Shown piece by piece: positions 1-5,327 of a stretch of 7,520 nt of DNA. The DNA is from Pseudomonadota bacterium. Lineage in GTDB: Bacteria; Desulfobacterota; Desulfovibrionia; Desulfovibrionales; Desulfovibrionaceae. The position numbers were made by a program, and so were the translations under genes. The first letter of the stretch is position 1. The number at the start of each line of letters is the position of its first letter. Below the pieces are notes generated by a model, which searched no databases, had not been told where the DNA came from, and saw only the letters and a list, made by a program, of their open reading frames with translations. Location: contig JAHJKV010000494.1 in assembly GCA_018822065.1 (NCBI GenBank), positions 1-7,520 of the forward strand, given 5' to 3'.

Positions 1-1549
1 GACTGGCTGGCCCGTCGGTACGGGTGATGGCCGCCTTCCAGGCCGCCGCGGATTCCACGTCGTCGCAAGGACGCCAGACATGCATGTTGGGAATGAGCCG
101 CAGGGAGGAGACGTGCTCCACGGGCTGGTGGGTGGGGCCGTCCTCGCCCACGCCGATGGAGTCGTGGGTGAGCACATAGAGCACCCGGAGCCCCATGAGC
201 GCGGACATGCGCATGGCGTTTCGGCAGTAGTCCGCAAAGACCAGGAAGGTGCCGCCGTAGGGAATGAACCCGCCGTGCAGGGCCAGGCCGTTCATCATGG
301 CGGCCATGGCGAACTCGCGCACCCCGAAGTTGAGATAGTTGCCGGTCCAGTCATCGCCGAACACGGTTTTGGAGCCGGACCAACGGGTCAGATTGGAGCC
401 GGCCAGGTCGGCCGAACCGCCAAAGAGTTCGGGCAGCAACGGGGCCAGACCCTCGATGGATTGCTGGGAGGCTTTGCGGGTGGCCAGGTCGGTGCCGGAC
501 TGCTGCACTCTGCGCACAAAAACCTCGGCTGTGTCCTCGAAGCCTGCGGGAAGTTCTCCGCGCATACACCGCAGGAATTCCTCGCTCGTTTCCTGGAAGG
601 TCCGTGAATAATCGGCCATCTGATTCAGCCACTGCATTTCTGCCATGGCGCCTTGGGTGCGGGCGTCCCAGGCGTCGGCCACGTCTTCGGGGATCTCGAA
701 AGGCGGGTGGGGCCAGTTCATGTGCTCGCGGGCACAGGCGATCTCCGCCTCACCCAGGGGGGCACCATGGCATTTTTCCGAGCCGCACTTGTTGGGCGCG
801 CCCTGTCCGATGACCGTGCGACAGCAGATGAGCGAGGGACGCTCGGTCTCCGCCCTGGCCGCTTCCACGGCCCGGTGGATCGCCTTGGGGTTGTGGCCGT
901 CCACTCCGCGCACCACATGCCAGCCGTAGGCCTCGTAGCGGCCCGCCGTGTCATCCGCGAACCAGCCATCCACGCAGCCGTCGATGGAGATGCCGTTGTC
1001 GTCCCAGAAGGCGACGAGCTTGCCCAGGCCAAGGGTTCCGGCCAGGGAGGCGGCCTCATGGGAGAGCCCTTCCATCATGCAGCCGTCGCCCATAAAGACG
1101 TAGGTGAAATGGTCCATGATGTTGAAGCCGTCGCGGTTGTAGCGGGCGGCGAGAATCTTCTCGGCCACGGCCATGCCCACGGCACAGGCGATACCCTGGC
1201 CCAGAGGGCCGGAAGTGGACTCCACGCCGGAGGTGATGCCGTATTCCGGGTGACCAGGGGTTCGGGAGCCGAGCTGACGAAAGTTCTTGAGGTCGTCAGT
1301 GGTCACATCATAGCCGGTCAGGTGCAGGATGGAATAGAGCAGCATGGAGCCGTGCCCGTTGGACGAGACGAAACGGTCACGATTGGGCCACTTCGGGTTG
1401 GCCGGGTTGTGGACCATGAAATCGTTGAAGAGCACTTCCGCGATATCAGCCATGCCCAGAGGGGCACCAGGGTGTCCGGAATTGGCGCGCTGGATGGCGT
1501 CCATGGAAAGGGCGCGAATGGCGTTGGCGAGTTTCTGTCTGTCGGGCAT
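1..1549 (-). CDS. tkt: Transketolase, C-terminus cut off by window edge
   Basis: Thiamine-diphosphate enzyme that moves two-carbon ketol units between sugar phosphates in the non-oxidative pentose phosphate pathway; cytosolic. The reverse strand reads open for 516 codons from ATG at 1549 to the left edge. The family is about 660 residues, so the pyrimidine-binding domain is nearly complete and most of the C-terminal domain is missing. Visible motifs are NSGHPGAP with His26, SNGHGS with His66, TPGHPE with His100, the ThDP signature GDG at 154-156 closing at Asn185, CHGAPLG with His261, TRKAS with Arg358, GSADLAGSN at 378-386, the catalytic glutamate Glu412 in GVREFAMAAMMNG, and GEDGPTHQP with His474. 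These fall almost at E. coli TktA numbering, so the enzyme should be active. GGAGGA at 1554-1559, four bases ahead of ATG, fixes the start. It follows a 43-residue ORF by 26 bases, probably in one operon. Confidence 0.97.
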   Translation of the reverse strand, partial: MPDRQKLANAIRALSMDAIQRANSGHPGAPLGMADIAEVLFNDFMVHNPANPKWPNRDRFVSSNGHGSMLLYSILHLTGYDVTTDDLKNFRQLGSRTPGHPEYGITSGVESTSGPLGQGIACAVGMAVAEKILAARYNRDGFNIMDHFTYVFMGDGCMMEGLSHEAASLAGTLGLGKLVAFWDDNGISIDGCVDGWFADDTAGRYEAYGWHVVRGVDGHNPKAIHRAVEAARAETERPSLICCRTVIGQGAPNKCGSEKCHGAPLGEAEIACAREHMNWPHPPFEIPEDVADAWDARTQGAMAEMQWLNQMADYSRTFQETSEEFLRCMRGELPAGFEDTAEVFVRRVQQSGTDLATRKASQQSIEGLAPLLPELFGGSADLAGSNLTRWSGSKTVFGDDWTGNYLNFGVREFAMAAMMNGLALHGGFIPYGGTFLVFADYCRNAMRMSALMGLRVLYVLTHDSIGVGEDGPTHQPVEHVSSLRLIPNMHVWRPCDDVESAAAWKAAITRTDGPAS

Positions 1550-1575
1550 GCCGTCCTCCAGTTGGTTCAGGTTGG

Positions 1576-1707
1576 TTAGAGCACCTTGGTGTAGACGCGT
1601 TCGTACGCCAGGCAGACCTTTCTGGCCGTGGGTGCGGAGATGCCGCACTGGCGGAGACGACAGAGGATGTGCAGGGGATTTAAGTAATGTCTGAGCGTGT
1701 CTTTCAT
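1576..1707 (-). CDS. Small basic 43-residue protein upstream of tkt
   Basis: Hypothetical small protein of unknown function. The ORF begins MKDTLRHYLNPLHILC and ends AYERVYTKVL. An in-frame ATG exists at 1761, but ATG 1707 is preferred because GGAGGA lies four bases before it, the same arrangement seen ahead of transketolase. The protein is strongly basic (eight Lys/Arg against two acidic residues), has three cysteines (16, 21, 32), and has no signal peptide or clear membrane segment. The mix of hydrophobic and basic residues suggests two short amphipathic helices, separated near Gly22-Pro26. It ends 26 bases before the tkt start, so the two are probably co-transcribed and perhaps translationally linked. 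I have a general impression that short basic ORFs of this kind occur next to tkt in Desulfovibrio relatives, but could not check it. It could instead be a leader ORF. Confidence 0.7.
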   Translation of the reverse strand: MKDTLRHYLNPLHILCRLRQCGISAPTARKVCLAYERVYTKVL

Positions 1708-1774
1708 GGCGTCCTCCGTGGGTGGGTTCCCCAGGGATAGATCAAGACACATGCCATTCATGTCAGGCAGGCAA

Positions 1775-1803
1775 TTTACAAACAGGAAATACTTTTATTG
1801 CAA
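1775..1803 (-). promoter_or_regulatory. Probable sigma-70 promoter of the small ORF-tkt operon
   Basis: On the minus strand TTGCAA (1798-1803) and TGTAAA (1775-1780) are separated by 17 bases, each matching four of six consensus positions. They lie in the only A+T-rich patch of the gap. Transcription would start near 1768, giving a leader of about 60 bases before ATG 1707. This is inferred from sequence only. Confidence 0.45.
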
Positions 1804-1846
1804 ATAATTACAGTGAGAACTCTCCGCTATTCGACAGTGGGGAGAG

Positions 1847-1913
1847 CTGTGCCACCTGTGACCCAGGGTCACACCGGTTGGGACAGGCTGGGCCGATGGT
1901 GGCACAGGTGTGC
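1847..1913. repeat. Cluster of overlapping inverted repeats
   Basis: Several perfect dyads overlap between the flavoprotein gene and the tkt operon. CTGTGCCACC (1847-1856) pairs with GGTGGCACAG (1898-1907). Inside lies TGTGACCC-A-GGGTCACA (1857-1873). GCACA-GG-TGTGC spans 1902-1913. In addition CACCTGTG (1853-1860) can pair with CACAGGTG (1903-1910), which excludes the two larger structures. No T-run follows on either strand, so this is not a standard intrinsic terminator. It could be a structured 3' end of the flavoprotein mRNA, an attenuator of read-through into tkt, or a protein-binding site. The TGTGA/TCACA halves resemble CRP/FNR-family or Rex sites, but with seven instead of six central bases. 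A further weaker dyad, CTCTCC (1820-1825) with GGAGAG (1841-1846), lies alongside. Confidence 0.7.
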
Positions 1914-1928
1914 GGGGCCACTTCTGGG

Positions 1929-3143
1929 TCAGTTGATGAAGAAGCGGAGATAGGCGAGGAGGTCTTCCAGTTCCTCGGAGGGCAAGGCTGAACCTATGAG
2001 CACGCCGGAGATCCAGCCCGCGTTGTGCGGCCTGCGCGAGGCCGAGCGGATCAGGCTGCCGATGGCCTTGGGGGTGCGCAGAGAGGAGAGGCGCGAGGCC
2101 ATCTCCAACTGCGGGGAGAGGAGCTTCCAGAGGCGGTAGGGATAGTCGCACAGGCCCGCCTCCGAGCAGTCACCAGCACCGATGGCCCGGACCAGGGTTT
2201 CACTCGCCACCTTGGCGGACAGGAGCGCATTGGCTACCCCCTCGGAGCTGCAGGGCGAGACCAGGCCAGCCGCGTCACCCACCAGCAGCGCCCCATTGCC
2301 ATGGATTTCCCGCATGGGGTTGCCCACCGGGAGAACGCGCACGTAGATATTGTCCATCCGCTCTGCATACGTGAACCGCTCCCGGAGCGCTTCGGAGGCC
2401 AGGGCTGCCTGGAAAATCTTCGCCGGCTTGATTCGTTTCTCGCGGCTAACGGCCAGGGGGATGGTCAGACCGACGTTGGTCTGACTGGTTTCTGAGGGAT
2501 ATATCCACAGATATCCCGGCAGGGTCTCCTCCAGAAAGTGGATTTCCAGATTGCCGCGCAGGCCAGTGACCTGGCGGTAATAGGTCTGGGCGGCCAGGGC
2601 CCTGTAGTCTGGGTAGCGCGGCAGGCCCAGATGGCGGCCCACCAAGGAGTTGGCCCCGTCCGCACCGACCACGGCGCTGGCGGTGAACTCCACCATGCGC
2701 CCGCCGCCACGATCGGCCCGAACGCCGCCTATCCGACCATTCTCTTTCAGGAGTTCCGTGACCCGGCACCAGTCCATGACCTCGCACTCCTCGCGGGCGG
2801 CCTCAAAAAGCATTTCATCAAAGAGCACCCGACGGCAGATGACGGCTGCGGCACGGGCATCCTTGTCGATCTTTGGGATGGGGACGGTGACCGATTCCCC
2901 GTTTGGACCATAAAAAGCGATCTCGCGGGTCTTGGCGTGAGGCAATTCGAGCAGGCGATCTTCCAGGCCAAGCTCGCGGATGGAAGCAATCGCCGCTGAT
3001 GACAATGCGTCGCTGCAAGGTTTTTCGCGGGGAAATCGGCGTGAGTCAAGGAGAAGCACTGAAAATCCTGCCCTTGCGCAGTGAAGTGCCGTGGCGCTTC
3101 CGGCGGGACCAGCTCCGCATATGATGATGTCGTAATCAGGCAC
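1929..3143 (-). CDS. Geranylgeranyl-reductase-family FAD-dependent oxidoreductase
   Basis: Flavoprotein of the geranylgeranyl reductase family, whose members hydrogenate double bonds in isoprenoid chains (archaeal and chlorophyll lipids, or menaquinone side chains as in MenJ). The substrate here is unknown; menaquinone tail or another polyprenyl lipid is a reasonable guess. The 404 residues match the family length. Visible features are the N-terminal FAD dinucleotide fold GAGPAG at 10-15 ending in Asp33, the KPCSDAL segment at 41-47, the DG motif VGADGANSLVGR at 159-170, the family signature PGYLWIYP at 209-216 (PxxYxWxFP type), and the second FAD motif GDAAGLVSP at 289-297. There is no signal peptide, so it is probably cytosolic or membrane-associated. 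It starts at GTG; an in-frame TAG six bases upstream of it rules out an earlier start, and no Shine-Dalgarno is obvious. It is a lone gene, followed by the repeat cluster at 1847-1913. Confidence 0.9.
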   Translation of the reverse strand: MPDYDIIICGAGPAGSATALHCARAGFSVLLLDSRRFPREKPCSDALSSAAIASIRELGLEDRLLELPHAKTREIAFYGPNGESVTVPIPKIDKDARAAAVICRRVLFDEMLFEAAREECEVMDWCRVTELLKENGRIGGVRADRGGGRMVEFTASAVVGADGANSLVGRHLGLPRYPDYRALAAQTYYRQVTGLRGNLEIHFLEETLPGYLWIYPSETSQTNVGLTIPLAVSREKRIKPAKIFQAALASEALRERFTYAERMDNIYVRVLPVGNPMREIHGNGALLVGDAAGLVSPCSSEGVANALLSAKVASETLVRAIGAGDCSEAGLCDYPYRLWKLLSPQLEMASRLSSLRTPKAIGSLIRSASRRPHNAGWISGVLIGSALPSEELEDLLAYLRFFIN

Positions 3144-3150
3144 GTGGAGC

Positions 3151-3180
3151 TATCTCGACTCTTTTCACCGTTTCTGTCAA
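3151..3180 (-). promoter_or_regulatory. Possible promoter of the flavoprotein gene
   Basis: A perfect minus-strand -35 box TTGACA lies at 3175-3180. The matching -10 is poor, the best being GAGATA at 3151-3156 after 18 bases. Transcription would then start at or within a base or two of the GTG start codon, giving a leaderless message, which agrees with the missing Shine-Dalgarno. The weak -10 suggests dependence on an activator. Confidence 0.35.
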
Positions 3181-3186
3181 CCGGAA

Positions 3187-3212
3187 GTGTGAGACAGGCT
3201 ATCACCTCACAC
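3187..3212. promoter_or_regulatory. Inverted repeat upstream of the flavoprotein promoter
   Basis: Perfect seven-base arms GTGTGAG (3187-3193) and CTCACAC (3206-3212) are separated by 12 bases. The centre is about 22 bases upstream of the TTGACA box, near -56 if transcription starts close to 3143. That is a plausible place for an activator. The TGTGA/TCACA halves recall CRP/FNR-type sites, but the spacing is longer than usual. The regulator is unknown. Confidence 0.4.
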
Positions 3213-3272
3213 AAAAGGAAGAAGCCCCGAATTAAATACCCAAGAATTCATCCTCCCTCGACAGTTCTCTCA

Positions 3273-3318
3273 AAGAAAAATGAGCCATTTCATGCACATA
3301 AGTGCCTAAAATAACTCA
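3273..3318 (-). terminator. Intrinsic terminator of the tRNA-Ser gene
   Basis: Starting nine bases after the tRNA 3' end, the minus strand folds into a long hairpin (3281-3318). Ten outer pairs (two G-T wobbles) begin TGAGTT and close with GGCTCA. After two more pairs and one mismatch, GCAC pairs with GTGC around a TTAT loop. TTTTTCTTT follows directly (plus-strand A-run, 3272-3280). This is a convincing Rho-independent terminator for the tRNA transcript. Confidence 0.85.
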
Positions 3319-3327
3319 CTTTATTTC

Positions 3328-3419
3328 TGGCGGAGAGGGAGGGATTCGAACCCCCGGAGGGCGCAAACCCTCAGTGGTTTTCAAGACCACCGCATTAAAC
3401 CGGACTCTGCCACCTCTCC
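3328..3419 (-). tRNA. tRNA-Ser (anticodon UGA)
   Basis: A 92-base class II tRNA that reads UCA and related serine codons. The acceptor stem is GGAGAGG with CCTCTCC, followed by discriminator G and a genome-encoded CCA (3328-3330). The anticodon arm GTGGT-CTTGAAA-ACCAC presents TGA. A long variable arm (GAGGG against CCCTC around a short loop) is typical of serine tRNA, and the T arm GGGGG-TTCGAAT-CCCTC is intact. It has its own promoter at 3453-3482 and terminator at 3273-3318, so it is a single-gene transcription unit. No integration scar or attachment-site duplicate is visible in the window. Confidence 0.97.
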
Positions 3420-3429
3420 AGTGGAAATA

Positions 3430-3441
3430 GACGTATACGTC
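3430..3441. promoter_or_regulatory. Perfect 12-bp palindrome in the tRNA leader
   Basis: GACGTATACGTC is a perfect palindrome lying just downstream of the tRNA start point and ahead of the mature 5' end. It could be an operator, or a hairpin in the 5' leader removed by RNase P. It may also be coincidental. Confidence 0.4.
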
Positions 3442-3452
3442 GTGGGACTGGG

Positions 3453-3482
3453 TTTGTAAAAGGGAGAGAGGGTTGCTGTCAA
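3453..3482 (-). promoter_or_regulatory. Promoter of the tRNA-Ser gene
   Basis: On the minus strand a consensus -35 TTGACA (3477-3482) and a -10 TACAAA (3453-3458, or TTACAA with one base less) are separated by 18 or 17 bases. Transcription would start near 3446, leaving a leader of about 27 bases to be trimmed from the tRNA. Confidence 0.7.
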
Positions 3483-3573
3483 GAAAGGTGTTGGCCTGAT
3501 CCAATTATTGATGACACTAGGAGCTGACCGGCTGCATGCGTCATGAGAATATCGACATGGGTGCGGACGCGCA

Positions 3574-3603
3574 TTGACACCAGACCTGTTTATTCCCTAT
3601 GCA
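3574..3603 (+). promoter_or_regulatory. Likely promoter of the FUR-family gene
   Basis: TTGACA (3574-3579) is a perfect -35 box, followed after 18 bases by TATGCA (3598-3603) as a moderate -10. Transcription would begin near 3610, about 30 bases before ATG 3642. This supports ATG 3642 as the start, because the longer reading frame beginning at 3543 would start upstream of the promoter. I see no convincing Fur box over it. Confidence 0.5.
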
Positions 3604-3641
3604 TTTACGTGGAATACGCAAACGAGAAGCCTGGATACCGC

Positions 3642-4067
3642 ATGAAGAGCGCCAAAGAGGCCTTTGCCGAATATCTCGCGCGCGAGGGACTGAAAATGAC
3701 CCCGCAGCGGCGCATCATCCTGGAGACATTCATGACCGTGAAGGATCATGTTTCCTCCGAGGAGCTTTACGCCATGGCCAAGAAAACCGACCCGGCCATC
3801 GGCCAGGCAACGGTGTACCGAACCATGAAACTCCTGGAAAACTCGAAGCTGGCAGAAGCCGTGGACTTTGGCGACGGCTTTGCGCGCTACGAGCCCCATT
3901 TCGGCCAGGACCACCACGATCATCTGATCTGTGAGAACTGCGGCAAGAACGTCGAGGTTCTCGACCCGGACATCGAACGGCTCCAGGAAGAGGCGGCCGC
4001 GCGCTATGGGTTCTCCCTCTCGCGCCACAAGATGTACCTCTTCGGCCTGTGCGAAGACTGCCGCTGA
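3642..4067 (+). CDS. FUR-family metal-dependent transcriptional regulator
   Basis: DNA-binding metalloregulator of 141 residues, normal for the family, expected to dimerise and repress metal-uptake or stress genes. The N-terminal winged helix includes MTPQRRIIL (19-27) and the recognition region QATVYRTMKLL (55-65). The C-terminal half carries the family's metal ligands: His36, Glu84, the HHDH cluster at 91-94, Glu105, Glu112 and His129. CENC (97-100) and CEDC (137-140) are the two CxxC pairs of the structural zinc site. A glutamate in the RYE segment, where PerR has aspartate, and the YLFGLC ending favour an iron-type Fur over PerR; Zur cannot be excluded. The frame stays open back to 3543, but those 33 extra residues show no family resemblance and lie over the promoter. 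No strong Shine-Dalgarno is seen. It is divergent from tRNA-Ser and convergent with the PilZ gene. Confidence 0.92.
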   Translation: MKSAKEAFAEYLAREGLKMTPQRRIILETFMTVKDHVSSEELYAMAKKTDPAIGQATVYRTMKLLENSKLAEAVDFGDGFARYEPHFGQDHHDHLICENCGKNVEVLDPDIERLQEEAAARYGFSLSRHKMYLFGLCEDCR

Positions 4068-4070
4068 CAG

Positions 4071-4131
4071 CCCCCCCCCCACTTCACGAAATCCTCCGAC
4101 ACATACACCTGCGTTTGAAACGCCGCAGGTG
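4071..4131. other. Convergent intergenic spacer with C-run and hairpin
   Basis: The 112-base gap between the FUR gene (stop 4065-4067) and the PilZ gene (stop 4180-4182) starts with ten consecutive C residues at 4071-4080. A hairpin follows, CACCTGCG (4106-4113) with CGCAGGTG (4124-4131) around a ten-base loop, with optional extra pairing GACA (4098-4101) to TGTC (4133-4136). Neither strand has a T-run after the stem. It may act as a weak two-way terminator or an mRNA 3'-end stabiliser. Confidence 0.4.
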
Positions 4132-4179
4132 CTGTCTGCTGGCATGTGCACGGGAAAAGAATGACTGGAAGCGGGAAAG

Positions 4180-5160
4180 TTACCCGAGCAGTTTGGCGAT
4201 CTCAGGCACCTCGTCCTTGATGGTCTGCCATTTGACGGTACGGCTGCCGGTGCGTTCGCCAAGGGAAAGGAACTGAATGCCGAGATAGACCGTGCCTGAA
4301 GGCGGTCGGGCTACGTTGCGGAGGGCACCTATGAGGATAAATTTGGAGAAAGTGCTCTTGCTCGGATTGAGAATCATCACTTCGAGCACCACCTGCTCGT
4401 TCACCTTGGGCTGGACCATGCCCCGCTTGGGATGCACCTCCAGCTTGAGACCGCCAGCGGAGATATTCACCACTTTGGTCCCCGCCTTCCAGGAGCTTTT
4501 GTCGTCCTGTTCGACGGTCTCGAAATCCGGGGCCAGGACCGTGAATTTTTCCTTCTTCGCTGCGCCCCAAAGCTTGACCCGGACTGCACCGGCCTGCCCC
4601 AGGCGCTTACGCGCCGTGGAACGACGCACGGTGTCGATATAGTCCGCCGGGGTATACATGATCGCGCTCTTGATCCCGGCCACCCCAGGTTGCGTCCGCA
4701 ATATGTAGGTATAAAACGAATTGATCCGCTTCCCGCCCACCTTGAACGGCTTGCAATAGCAGATAATCCGCTTGCCGGTGATCACTCGCGACAGCGCGTT
4801 AGGCACCTCGGTGACAAACCCGACGCTCAATCGTTTTTTGCCGAACTTGGTCACCGTGGCCCGCCCAATGAACTGTTGGGCCTTGGCCCCGACAACGTAG
4901 ACCTCCAGGGTGACACGCTTCTTCAGGTGCTTGGCAATGCAGGTTCGGATCGGCTTGAACTTCTTCATGTTATAGGCACGAGTCCCGAAGAAAACCACCT
5001 TGTCCCAGTAGCGCCAGACAACGAAGATCATCACCAAGGGACCAGCGATGAGCACAAACTTGAGCAGGACTTCGATGAGCACTTCGGGATCGACGCCTTT
5101 GCCGAAGGCGCGCTGTATGTCCCTGAAGAACCAGACCTGGGCTACTGGTATCCGTGTCAT
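4180..5160 (-). CDS. Membrane-anchored PilZ domain protein (c-di-GMP receptor)
   Basis: A 326-residue protein expected to bind cyclic di-GMP through a C-terminal PilZ domain and pass the signal to an unknown partner at the inner membrane. One transmembrane helix is predicted around residues 31-49, followed by a basic stretch (Arg61-Arg82). Residues about 80-170 form a mixed, probably beta-rich region that I cannot assign; by position it resembles the N-terminal YcgR-like domain often paired with PilZ. The PilZ signature is complete: the RxxxR element at 180-184 within VRRSTARKR, and NISAGG at 232-237 matching [D/N]xSxxG with Asn232, Ser234 and Gly237. ATG 5160 is preceded by AGGA with a six-base spacer. 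Usual outputs of such proteins are motility, exopolysaccharide or surface attachment, but no such gene is adjacent. DUF368 lies 167 bases upstream on the same strand, and a separate promoter is likely. Confidence 0.88.
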   Translation of the reverse strand: MTRIPVAQVWFFRDIQRAFGKGVDPEVLIEVLLKFVLIAGPLVMIFVVWRYWDKVVFFGTRAYNMKKFKPIRTCIAKHLKKRVTLEVYVVGAKAQQFIGRATVTKFGKKRLSVGFVTEVPNALSRVITGKRIICYCKPFKVGGKRINSFYTYILRTQPGVAGIKSAIMYTPADYIDTVRRSTARKRLGQAGAVRVKLWGAAKKEKFTVLAPDFETVEQDDKSSWKAGTKVVNISAGGLKLEVHPKRGMVQPKVNEQVVLEVMILNPSKSTFSKFILIGALRNVARPPSGTVYLGIQFLSLGERTGSRTVKWQTIKDEVPEIAKLLG

Positions 5161-5213
5161 TGTGTGTCCTGTGTTTACGACATGGGGCCGGGGGCATTTC
5201 TGCCGCCCATCAA

Positions 5214-5222
5214 TCTATAGCA
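5214..5222 (-). promoter_or_regulatory. Candidate extended -10 promoter for the PilZ gene
   Basis: The minus strand reads TGCTATAGA, an extended -10 element, with no good -35 at the usual distance. Transcription would start near 5207, giving a leader of about 47 bases. That leader can form a small GC-rich hairpin, GGCA-GAAA-TGCC, upstream of the AGGA ribosome binding site. Confidence 0.4.
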
Positions 5223-5327
5223 AGACTCGCGCCGGATTATTTGAATCTTTTCCAATTTCATCTGCGAGTTTTCAAGGAAAGAGTACCCACAAATTGGAAG
5301 AATGCCAACTCTTCGAGGAAATCGTCC

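Noticed and set aside
80..607. Plus-strand frame of 175 codons at the left edge
   Set aside because: It lies wholly within transketolase on the opposite strand and shows no recognisable domain.
653..1579. Plus-strand frame of 308 codons opposite transketolase
   Set aside because: It is the antisense of a clearly recognised enzyme whose catalytic motifs all read correctly on the minus strand; the translation is rich in Gly, Ala, Val and His, as is usual for shadow frames in GC-rich DNA.
3328..3419. tRNA-Ser as an integration site for a mobile element
   Set aside because: No integrase gene and no second copy of the tRNA 3' end are present in the window.
3316..3504. Minus-strand frame of 62 codons over the tRNA
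   Set aside because: It runs through the full tRNA-Ser and its promoter, so its peptide is an artefact.
3543..3641. N-terminal extension of the FUR-family protein
   Set aside because: The 33 extra residues have no family counterpart and overlap the TTGACA promoter at 3574-3579.
3597..4262. Minus-strand frame of 221 codons opposite the FUR-family gene
   Set aside because: The plus strand encodes a complete FUR protein with all metal ligands; the antisense frame has no recognisable domain.
4432..5220. Plus-strand frame of 262 codons opposite the PilZ gene
   Set aside because: The PilZ signature motifs and membrane helix read on the minus strand, so this frame is a shadow.
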